Assembly (NCBI RefSeq): GCF_020520425.1
Contig: NC_079490.1
Location: forward strand, 54,600,517-54,664,516
Origin: Spinacia oleracea
Taxonomy: Eukaryota > Streptophyta > Magnoliopsida > Caryophyllales > Amaranthaceae
Length of the DNA stretch: 64,000 bases
Direction: 5' to 3'
A program made the position numbers and the translations under genes. Numbering within the stretch: the stretch's first letter is position 1; the number at the start of each line of letters is the position of its first letter. Below the pieces are notes generated by a model. The model had not been told where the DNA came from and ran no database searches. It saw only the letters and a list, made by a program, of their open reading frames with translations. Below are positions 22,648 to 32,483 of this stretch, piece by piece.

Positions 22648-24104
22648 TGTAGACACCTACTTTTGTCCCCATTCCCGAAAGGGAAAGGTTCGATGATGAA
22701 AACATAAATCTCCACATGACAATGCATCTCCTATAAAATAACGAATCTCATTACCCCTTTTCATTTCACCCGAAACCTGCTATTTATGGAAACCTGCTAA
22801 AAATAGTAACTGCCGTAAAGGGTAGCTTCTAAAAGTGGCAAGTCATAAAAGATAGAAACCTGTCAGAATTAGGTGTTGCACTCCAACGTAAATCCTAAAT
22901 GAGATAGAAAACTGCGAGAATCCTATTCCTAATATGATTCGGAAATAAGAGTTACGTATTAATTAAAATCCTAACGAGCCTAGAGTTCGTAACGGGCCCA
23001 GACGCATTCCGTCATGAAATTGATACGCACTAAAAGACTCGATTAAGTCTCAAACACTACGGATTTCAGGAATCCGAATCTGACTAAGAAAACAGCCCAG
23101 ACCCTATTTTCAACGCCTGGCTCTGGGCGCCGAAATCTTCGGCGCCCAGGCCTGGGCGCTGAAAATACCTGGGTACGTGTTTTTTCCTAATTCTTTGTGG
23201 ATTAGAACTCTGCAATTCTATCTTTCCACGAACTCTTTCCTATAAATACAGCCCCAAATTCGACGTGAAAAGAACACAACACACAATTCATATTCTGAGT
23301 ATTGACTCCAACCCCTAGCCTAAGCCTCACGCTGCGAAATTGTTCACGCGTTCTGTCGCAATCGATCCATAAATCGAACAGAACTTATCCTGTCCCATAA
23401 TTGAGATTCGTTAAATAAAAAAGGAGAAATAGCAAATTCAAAGTGGTTAGTTTTCTGAGAACCGTGACGCACCTCTCAAGGGTGCGTCGTAATGTGTTCC
23501 TTTTCGATGATTTAATTGCTTTCCTCGCCCTTTTTATGAACTGTTAAACTAACTAAATCTGATTGTTCTATCACGCCTAACAAATATAATATTTTTGGGA
23601 AATTGGATTATCATGCTAGGTCCCTTAATACTATTTAAATCAGATAATCACGATCGATCTAGTATTATATGTTGCATATTGCTAAAATCAACTCAGATTA
23701 GTTTAATAGTTAACGCATGTCCCTTCAATTATTTATGCTGAGCTAGTAAGGATATCCTGCCTCTGGAGTTATCGACGAGCGAAGTACTCCTCTCGGTAGT
23801 TACAGTCCCCCGAACCCTCAATCTCTACCTTGCGGGTGTATGTTGAGAGATCCCCACACCAGGGATCACAAGGGAACCAACGGCCGTCGTGGTCAAACAT
23901 AATTGCACTCCCTTTATGTCACGATAACCGGGTTTTGTCAGTTTTTCTCATTGTTGTTAAAAACTGAATGGCGACTCCTATATTACTAGTCAATTGGGTG
24001 TATACTCACAGGAAATCCAATTACACTTGATTGAATAAAAGAATCGTCACACCCACGAGGGACGAGGTCACGCATTAGCCTCGTGCTTTTTCGACCCCCT
24101 CACA
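22648..24104 (+). repeat. Right LTR of the LARD-like element
   Basis: 1457 bp, TGTAGACACC to CCCCCTCACA, near-identical to the left LTR and lacking the Harbinger insertion. TATAAATA is at 23241-23248. The perfect palindrome GCGCCCAGGCCTGGGCGC is at 23142-23159. Confidence 0.94.
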
Positions 24105-25367
24105 CTTCCGAACAACCGCATCAGTCACAACCCGGCCAGGAGCAAAGCCAGACAACCCAGATTGTGCTAGAGGAGATGATCCTGTCAAGTCAACACACAC
24201 ATCACATCCCCGATCCCAAGAGTAGAGCAACACGTCTGCTGGTCGGAGAGCACCATAGTTCCCTCCACATAGACCAATATCAACCTCTTTCCGCGCCGAA
24301 ATCCCATACCGATAACAAACATCAACAAGGGTATCCCGAACCACATTATGTCGATGTTTAATACCCACGATGCCAGCACATGACACCGCATGATCACCAA
24401 AGATGTCTCCCGCAAAGACCTTGGAACAAGCAGAACATGGCGCCGTAACAGAGAACAAAGGACCCCCAATCGGTAACACAACACACATCGGTAAGCCTTA
24501 GCATTCATCGTCTATCCCAAACCCGATATAGGGACCGCACGAAGCCAAGCAGAGGTGTGATCTCCTTGCTGCGATTTCTACAACGCCGACTGTCGAGAAG
24601 ATAAAGAGAAGGTGGATTCTGCAGATGCAGTAACCTTTGTGAAATATATATATCTGCCAATTTCTTCATGAGTTTAGGGGCAGTGACCTCACTAGGGTTA
24701 CTCAGAATGTCATACTCCACCGTTCTACTAAATAGACTCAACGCATCCTCAAATACTCGACCAGGACCAACAATACCAGCGTGCCGTAGAAGCTTTGTCT
24801 GCAAACCAGAAGACTGCAATCGAGAAGCAAGAAAAACATAATGACAAACATCACCTGCGGAATAAACACCAAGTCCGCCAAAAGAAAAAGGTAAGGTGGC
24901 AAGACGCCACTGCCAATCGCCAAAGCCAGGCCCTGAAGCAGTTACAATACGCTCCAAGGGAGATCAGAGAGCCTCATCAAAAGTGCGTTGAGCCGCCTCA
25001 AAAATATCAGAAGGACAAGTACGCAAAGCAAAGTAGAGTTTAGAAACTCCGGTACATGCCCTAAGTAACAATAGCTCACATTGAGGATCATCAAGCTGAG
25101 CAACCTTATCCATAAGCCCAATGGTCTTGGTCACCCTCTGCATCACAAGCCCACCTCTAAAAACTGGATTAGAACTAGCGGGACCACCTAGCAAGTTAAC
25201 ACCATGCAAAGGATGAGCAATATCAGGGGGAAAGACTCCCGCAAGCCTGCTTCGAGGGTCCTCGTAGGCCAGAAAACCTCGGTCTTCTCCACGTTAAGAT
25301 GTAACCCGAGACAAGGCCCGTCATCCATAATCAACTGCATAACCTTCCCAACCACCAAAGTGTCACC

Positions 25368-25369
<2 letters not shown>
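24105..25369 (-). pseudogene. RLE-type non-LTR element copy B: end of RT, CCHC and endonuclease (5'-truncated)
   Basis: The minus-strand coding relic begins at the GDTLVVG word that follows YLDDG in copy A. It continues through LLRACTGVSKLYFA and GPGFGDWQWRL to a CCHC motif (C-x2-C...H-x4-C) at 24437-24378. After that come KHRHN, RPAD with its Asp at 24236-24234, and CVDLT with its Asp at 24191-24189. CCHC followed by a PD-type acidic pair and a later Lys/Tyr cluster is the layout of the restriction-like endonuclease of R2-like non-LTR elements. The frame is broken by an in-frame TGA near 24968 and by frame changes around 24490-24600. The 5' end stops in an AAT microsatellite (from 25368); the 3' end is at the LTR-element junction. 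Confidence 0.85.

Positions 25370-25411
<42 letters not shown>
25368..25411. repeat. AAT microsatellite at the 5' end of RLE-element copy B
   Basis: A run of AAT that abuts the truncated coding sequence, followed by a worn ACT/ATT stretch to about 25458. On the minus strand it reads ATT, opposite in phase to the TAA tails of the other units. Confidence 0.85.
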
Positions 25412-25412
<1 letters not shown>

Positions 25413-25448
25413 TACTAGTACTACTACTGTTACTTTTGTTATCGTTAC

Positions 25449-25545
25449 TATTATTATTATAAATCAAATGCTAACAAAGTCAAATATTTTCCGCCAGAAT
25501 ATGAACGTGCCCTAATCGGCCCTAATCGCCATACTCGCCCGTGCG

Positions 25546-25546
<1 letters not shown>
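25449..25546 (-). mobile_element. Mini-copy of the RLE-type element (5' end fused to 3' end)
   Basis: Positions 25449-25490 match 10110-10151 (3' UTR and tail of copy B) essentially base for base. Directly beside it, 25491-25546 resembles the presumed 5' end of copy A near 10000-10070, in the order expected after removal of everything between. TAA-type microsatellites flank both sides. This fits a short internally deleted element, but the 5' match is imperfect and by eye only. Confidence 0.5.

Positions 25547-25617
<71 letters not shown>
25547..25617. repeat. TTA microsatellite
   Basis: About 70 bp of uninterrupted TTA repeats (TAA on the minus strand), at the outer 5' side of the mini-copy. 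Confidence 0.95.
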
Positions 25618-25618
<1 letters not shown>

Positions 25619-27389
25619 GGAGAGCATTTTACAAGAATAAAAACGTCTTTTCATGTAAAAAATGCGGGTGTTTTTAGCGTACGCATACGTCGAATATTGA
25701 TATGATGTCCTAACTCCCTAAAATCGTCCGCGTATTACTGGTAATAATACCCTTTTTAAAAATAACCCCCATCCCCTTCTCCTCTACCTACTTTTCACCT
25801 TATGCCATTGCAAGCCAGGTAACGCCGGCTACCGACAACCACCACCACCACTGAAATAACCTTCACCACCGACAACCACCCTTCACCACTGCAGTCCTCG
25901 AATACTCTTCTCCGACCACCAAAGCACCCCTTGCCTATCCCGACTCTGTTCACGACTCGAAATTATGTGAATTCAAAGGAATTTTTTTTAAGTAACAAGG
26001 ACCGCCCGCAAATGGCGGCGCGACACACCATGGCTATGTGCCGCCATTTGCGGCCGGCCCTTGTATCAGCATGTCCTATCATCTCTTTCCTCACTATTGA
26101 TAATTTGACATCATTGCCACCATCAACATTCATACTCCTCCATTGACCATCTCTGCAACATCTCTCTCAATTTGACTGATAAAAAAATAAAATTATTTGA
26201 TTGATTGATTGGAACTTCTCTGGGTGTCGTTCATTATGAAATTAATTTTTTTTTTCTGTTTTAATTAATTATATGAAATGTTTACCTGTAATATTTGTTT
26301 CGTTTAAATATTGATTATGGATTTATGGTGATGTTAGAGTTTATGAGCTTCATGGTGGCTGCCAAGGTGTTAAGGGAAGGGAAGAAGATGGTGGCCCGTC
26401 TTAGATAAAGCTGCCGGAGTTGGGTGAAGGTGGTGGCTCGGTGAAAGTTGGGGAAGTTGAAGGGATGGGGGTTTAATTTTATAAGGGTAGAAAAGTCATT
26501 TCAAGTAGTAAAACGCGGGCGATTTTAACGTGCACGGGCGTCGAATAACGGTACACTATGAAAATCAAATATTTTTCTTATTTTTTAAGAAACATATAAC
26601 TTACTTATACTATCCTAGCTACATGGCTACATCAAGGATTTTTTTTAATGGGTCAATCCAGTATGGATTACACGAGTATGCCTTTCAGGTGTTGGGGATG
26701 GGTAAGAGATGTTCATCCCCAATTGATTATCGTTTATTGTACGTTGGAGTTTTAATACAAATCGTGAAAGTATACGAGCGTGTTATCCAGTGGCGCACCC
26801 AGAAATTTAAATTTGGTAGGGCACTACCTAATATTCGTCAAAAGCGAGCAACGCGCATGTCTGTGAAGTTTGGTTAATATATACATGTAAAAATTAACGC
26901 TAAAATCATCTATATAGTTAACATATGGCGTACCTATAAATACTATTATGTAGGTTCAATGAATTTGAACGTAAGATGAAGAAGAAAATGTATCGCATAT
27001 ACGTAGTATTACATAATGTAATGCAGGGTACTAGTTATTTAACATGTGCAATGCACGACTTATATTATTAATCAAGTTTATTAGCTTGTATGTATGTATT
27101 TTAATTATCAATTTAAGGAAGTTTGAGCAATTCATAAAAAATTTAAATGCAACTTTAAGCCGGTTGACTAGTGAAATACAAGGTTTTTTATTTTAAAATA
27201 TTATATCATAGATCAAGAATTTAGAATGTGTTCTAAAATTAATCCATTGAGTTGATGTTATTGTATTATTCGAAGCATAAAATAAATTTACAATTAAATC
27301 ATTGTTATTTAAGACTATTTGTTCAATATATTTCGTTTAAAACTTTGTAATAATATGGACTACATAAAAGGGGAAAATATCTATCTATA
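25618..27389. other. Intergenic stretch without a recognised gene
   Basis: No supported gene. It holds a pair of similar segments about 0.85 kb apart (25644-25696 and 26494-26548, with GCGGG and GTCGAATA words) and a 24-bp inverted repeat at 25996-26063. Frames at 25931-26146 and 26530-26877 are short, unlike anything I recognise, and lie in skewed sequence. Confidence 0.5.
25996..26063. repeat. Inverted repeat, 24-bp arms with 20-bp spacer
   Basis: Arms 25996-26019 and 26040-26063 pair at 22 of 24 positions, with a perfect 14-bp core (CCGCAAATGGCGGC). The arms are GC-rich against an AT-rich background and could form a stable hairpin in RNA or single-stranded DNA. Role unknown. Confidence 0.8.
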
Positions 27390-28123
27390 TCTATTACTAT
27401 ATATTAAAAGAGACATCAGGAATGACACGTGTCAATTCCTGGTGCGATTTTTCCCGCCAAAATGTTTTTTTATTTTTTTACTTTAAAAGAAATAAATTAC
27501 ATTACGTTTTTTTTAGGAAACTAAGATAAATATATATTTTAATTACCATAGATGTGTACTGCATAATATATTATTGGAGGAAAGCTAAATCAATATTATT
27601 TTTTCCTTTATGATATAATTTTATTTATGTATTATTATAACTTTTTAATCTGATAAGAAATATAAAAAATATTGATAAATATATGAACTTCTAATGTTAG
27701 TCTACTATTAATAATACAAAACATGGTAACTGGTTAGTAAGAATGTTAATTAAAATAATAATACATGATAAGTAGACTAACATATAAGTTTACTTATCAA
27801 GATTTTTTCTCAATTCAAAATATGTTGTATTTGACTAACTCAGTTATGCTCGGGTCTTTTCGAAAATTAGTCTTGAGTCATTCGGGTTTGGTTAACGTTG
27901 TTAGATCGTTCTACATACAAGTAAACGACTATAATTTTTAATTTTGTATAATTGTAAATTTAGTTCATTTGAATATTTTTTTTTACACAACTTAATTTGA
28001 ATTTATACTTTTTCATAAATCCTTTTTACTTTTATGTTTTCCTAATATCACAAGTCTTTTAGTTACTATTAAAATAATAAGTTGTTTTAGTAGTAGTCGT
28101 GCGTTGCACGGGCCCTAAACTAG
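27390..28123 (+). mobile_element. Small non-autonomous Helitron
   Basis: Begins TCTATTACTATATATTAAAA (TC plus the ATTAAA-type start common in plant Helitrons). It ends with the hairpin CGTGC-GTT-GCACG (28098-28110), then CCCTAAACTAG. The host bases are A (27389) and T (28124), as expected of Helitron insertion between A and T. There is no duplication and no coding sequence. The interior is AT-rich. Confidence 0.8.
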
Positions 28124-29178
28124 TATTATACTAAAAGAGAGGAAATCAATGTGGTGATGACAAATGTCACACATTGATAGGCCTCTCTTATAGATATAAA
28201 AAAAATAAAACACTTGATTCTATAATTATTTTGTTATGTTTTACCTCAAAAAAATATTTAATTATCTTTTCCTCAAAATAAAAATATATTTTATTCTATA
28301 TATAGGGAATATTTTTAAAATTATATATCTTTTCTATATTTGGTAACAAATATAACCAATATGAGATTAACTTTTTATAAAAAATTAACCCATTATACGG
28401 AGTACGTAGTTTAATTTTTATAAAAGTTTAAGGGTAGTCTACTAATTTGTATTTTGTATTTATATAATTCGAATACAAATAAATTAGAAGATCAATCAAA
28501 TATGAATAAGAGTATAAAAAAATTACCATAGTACTATAATATTTTAACAACTACATGCGCTAATTATAACCTTCATTGATTGTACTATTTTAAACGTAGT
28601 ATATTTAGCAACTAAATTCGATAATTATCACCGCCATCGATAGTAATATTTTAATACTTCAAAAAAAATATGTATCTTATGTAAAATGACTAAAACTTGT
28701 GTAATCTAATCTATCGATCTACTACTTTACTACATAATTCCTAAATTTTTTAGATGTAACTATTTGATTTTTACACTAGCATATTCACACATTCCTCTAC
28801 TTTTTCTGTTTTTTTTTTTATTATTAATACTTTATGATGAACATAGTCATGCACTCCATAGCATTTTGTTGAATTTTTCTAAGTACTTACATAATACTAC
28901 CATTTTTTTTTTTTAATAATTTTTACTAATTGATAGTTTAAGATATTAATAGTTGAAGTTATTTACTAACAGCCATGGTTTTTCAAAACAAATGGAAGAA
29001 GTAGTAAACAAGAAAAATGATGCGCGGCTTTGTAGTCCTCTCTACTTCAAAAATCTCCTCCAAATATTGTAGGCTAAATAATTAACTTATATTTTAGTCG
29101 ATTTTTAATAAACATCTATATACGGGGTACTATACTAAAAGAGAGGCAAATTGATGTGGAGCTGAAAAATGTCGCTTT
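28124..29178 (+). mobile_element. Helitron-like sequence, left part (continues at 48884)
   Basis: Starts immediately after the preceding Helitron with TATTATACTAAAAGAG, a Helitron-like 5' segment. A second such start lies at about 29128 (TACTATACTAAAAGAG). The copia element at 29179-48878 splits it, with GCTTT duplicated at 29174-29178 and 48879-48883. No gene is present. How many elements are combined here is unclear. Confidence 0.55.
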
Positions 29179-29347
29179 TGAAGGAAATAATGCCCTTGGT
29201 CCAAGTATGCATTCTATGTTAAGTCTAATAAGTGCGGTTCAGTATTAATTAACAAGTTAATAATTCAGTGAGATCAAGTGAGCTGAATGCCTAGCTAGAG
29301 GCCGCTTCAGTTCAAGTGGAATTAATGATATTAATTCACAGCTTACT

Positions 29348-32282
29348 TGTAATACCCCGAATTTTTAAAGCTTGATTAATTATGCTAAATTATTTTTATT
29401 TAGCTTAAAACCGTTTTAAATCCTAATTTCTAACTTTATTTTAATTAACGAAGTTTTATTGCGATTAAGTTTTAATATCGTTACACGATTTATTTATTTT
29501 CTGATTTTATAATTTAATATTTACGAGCCTAAACTACCTTTTTAAATCTTGTTTATTTCGAATTTTTAATAATTCCGAAGCGTTTTTATTTTATTCGAAA
29601 ATTAAATGTATTTTATTGTTATCGATATTTTACAAAAATTATTTGAAAATCTGATTTTAATTAAACATTCCTATTTATATCAATTACTAAATATAGCAAA
29701 GAAATTTTCAGAAATTTTTCCTAATTAAGTAAAATTACCAAAATGCCCCTAAGGAACAAATTGGCATCTTTCTTGCTCCTTCCTTGCTATTCACGTACAA
29801 ACAAGAACATACAAACAACAACAAGAATGAAGGAATTCCTTCATTCCTCTCTAACCACAATCCAGTCTACATTCACTTGCTTAATCCCCAAGTATTTCAG
29901 CTTCTTCTTCACTCAACTTTTCACTATAATCAGCCATATATGTTTCATTTTTTTTCTCAACCAAAAACTGAAAATCAACTCCTTTGTTTCCTTTGATTCC
30001 AACCACCACCGTCAACCAACATCCACCACCACCATCATTTACTACTCACCACTGACCACCACCACCTTATCACCCCTCAAATCAATCTCCACCCCAAACT
30101 CCTCCCTGTTCCTTCGACCAAAACCGGCCGCAGTGCCGCGTTTCCTCACCCCCTTTTCGTCTCTCTTCCACGCCACCTAGTGCCACACCACCACTCCGCA
30201 ACCACCTCCGCCGTCTCCCCAAACCGTCCCCAATCCATATGGACTGTGAACCACCCCTTCCCCGCCCAGAATTGACCGAAAAACACCCCTCAAACTCCCC
30301 TGCCTCCCTCGTCTTTTCCCTCTGCCGCACCACCCAACCTCGCCGCCACCACTTCCCAGCCACCGCACCACCCCTCTATTAAATTTTCGCCCCCAAATAC
30401 TCCGGCGAACCATTGTTCCGCCACCCAAAACCACCTAGAAAATCAAACACAAAACTCCCCTGCTTCTCACCCAAAATCGCGCTCCTCCTTCTCTCTCTCG
30501 CTGCTCCGACGCCGCGAACCACCCACCGCCGCTGTTGCCTTCACCGGCGCAATTCAGCGGCACCGAGCCACTCAGCCGCCTCCTCCCTTCCCTCTTCTCT
30601 CCCCTTCGTGCTCCCTTGCGCCCCTCCCCTGCTTCCCTTGTTATTTTTCGAGATTCCCAGGAAACCAAAATTCCATTTGGTTTTTTTTGCTGCTATTAAT
30701 CTCTTGAACCATTATCCAAATTAAGCCCAACCTTTTGTTTTGGCCCAAATACCCCAAAGTAAGCTCTTTTTATTTATTTAAACACTCATATTAATCAATT
30801 CTTATCATACAAATTTAAATGATGATTTCAGATTTATATTGTGACTGAAATTTTGATGTAAATAATATTTTCGTTAATTTATGAAATTTAAATAAACCGA
30901 TTTATGGAATATATATATATATATATATTGATTTAAATGACGTTTAATAATATTTTGAAGGATTATATTTTTTATTAAATTAATTATTTCAAAATTCACT
31001 ACCTATAAATTTATTATTGATAAAATATTAGTTTTTATAAAATATTAGTTTTTAAAGTATTTATCGTTTTAATACTAATTCGATAATTCGATACTTTGAA
31101 AGAAATCAGACTCGGAGCTCAGGACGAACGAACCAAGGAAAAAGGCCTAGCAATCATGGAATTAAGGTAACGGTTATTGCTAGTACCCGCAATCCCTTCG
31201 AAATGTATTTATGAATAATGTTGTGAATGATTGATGTTTTATAATGATGTTCTATGATTTGCGGGATTACAAGTATGATTTAATTGAATTGTTTTATGAT
31301 AATGCAGCTTTATGCAAAGTATTGCTTTAATGAATTATTATTCCTGAAAGTAATGATTTTATGAAATAACGAGATTTAATGGTTTTATTGAATAATCCTG
31401 AATGAATGAGATTTTCCTGATTAATGTTCAACTAAAAGAAATGTAAACATGATAAATGAAAGTGTAAGAACTGGTCAAGTTCCCCTGATATGGAGCCCAG
31501 GCTCCCCCTGATAAGAAGCACTGGCTTCCCCTGATATGGAACCAAGGTTCCCCCTGATAAGAAGCACTGGCTTCCCCTGATATGGAACCAAGGTTCCCCC
31601 TGATAAGAAGCACTGGCTTCCCCTGATATGGAACCAAGGTTCCCCCTGAAATGAAGCATTGGCTTCCCCTGTTATGGAGCATTGACTCCCCCTGTTATGA
31701 AGCACTGGCTTCCCCTGTTCGTAGGAGACGTCCTACCATGTTTTCCTGTAAAGTCATGACGACCAGAATAAATACTGTTAAAAGGAAAAAGAGTAATGAA
31801 ATGACGTTCCTGAAATTAATGTTCCTGAAATGATGTTTTTGAAATGATGCTTCTGAAATATTGATTTATTAAATGTTTTACTATATTCTATTCTCCCTGT
31901 TTATTAAATAAAATGAATTGAAATGATGTTACGATGCTAGGGTAACTTGTTACTGAGTCTTCGGCTCACCGTTTTGTTTTCCGTTTTAGGTACTGCTGGG
32001 GACCACGGAAACGAGTAGTGGCGAGGATTTCACTATTACCAAGTTCACCTAAGTTAATGTTAAGTTGTAACAAGTTTAAGTAAAGATTCTTGATTAAGTT
32101 TCGTGCTTTTATTAAGGAATTGAGAAGGATGATTATGTGAATTTTGGAGTTTAATAGCTTATGATTGATAGTTGCCTTGTAATTCCCAAGAGGGAGTTAC
32201 GGCGGGTAATGTCACGACCGAATTAGGTTAATTCCGCTGCTAATTATGATTAAATAATTGAATTAGAGGTCGGGGTGTTACA
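29348..32282 (+). repeat. Left LTR of the Gag-only gypsy element
   Basis: 2935 bp. It includes a C-rich block (about 30000-30660), a short AT run near 30910-30929, and a 23-bp hairpin-repeat array at about 31480-31720. Open frames in the C-rich block (for example 29743-30180) occur in both LTRs simply because the LTRs are near-identical. Confidence 0.95.
31480..31720. repeat. 23-bp hairpin monomer array in left LTR
   Basis: Alternating 23-bp monomers, CCCCTGATATGGAACCAAGG type and CCCCTGATAAGAAGCACTGG type, form a 46-bp dimer. Each monomer holds a mini-palindrome (GGAACC-AA-GGTTCC; AAGC-ACTG-GCTT). The left LTR has one more 46-bp dimer than the right LTR. Confidence 0.9.
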
Positions 32283-32284
32283 GT

Positions 32285-32298
32285 TTGGTATCAGAGCC
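32285..32298 (+). other. Primer-binding site (initiator tRNA-Met type)
   Basis: TTGGTATCAGAGCC, a few bases after the left LTR end at 32282. TGGTATCAGAGC is the classic complement to the 3' end of plant initiator tRNA-Met. Confidence 0.9.
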
Positions 32299-32483
32299 AA
32301 GGTTCTGGACCATAAGTGCTAAACCTTACGGGTTTCGCACGAAATAGAATTCAATAGGCTTTAAGCAAAGAGTTTTAAAGAATAAAAGAATATGTTAAAA
32401 TCATGTTAAGTAAAAAGGAAATGAGTGTGAGTGTAGGAACGGGCTGAAAAGGGATTATTTTCCTATTATGTATGTTTTCCTGA

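Larger units (their letters stand above)
10403..24104 (+). mobile_element. Large non-coding LTR retrotransposon (LARD-like, possibly Tat/Ogre-related)
   Basis: Bounded by LTRs 10403-13396 (with an insertion) and 22648-24104, with the 5-bp duplication CTTCC at 10398-10402 and 24105-24109. After the left LTR comes TGGCGACTCCACTGGGGA, a tRNA-type primer site; before the right LTR comes a purine tract at about 22631-22645. The interior (13397-22647) contains a solo copia LTR and otherwise no frame above about 150 codons and no protease, reverse transcriptase or integrase motif that I could find. The LTRs differ at about 20 positions in about 1450 bp by eye. Long LTRs with a conserved priming site and no coding fit a LARD. 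The Tat/Ogre link rests only on the priming site, which resembles the tRNA-Arg site reported for Ogre elements. Confidence 0.88.

Noticed and set aside
29743..30180. 145-codon frame found twice (also at 36065-36502)
   Set aside because: Both are the same place in the two LTRs of one element. The composition is C-rich and low in complexity, with no domain.
30082..30668. Minus-strand Gly/Arg-rich frames in the gypsy LTR
   Set aside because: They are the complement of the C-rich LTR block and do not persist in the diverged LTR at 50625-53432.
31480..31720. CRISPR-like regular repeats
   Set aside because: Monomers are adjacent without unique spacers and lie inside a plant LTR; this is a minisatellite.
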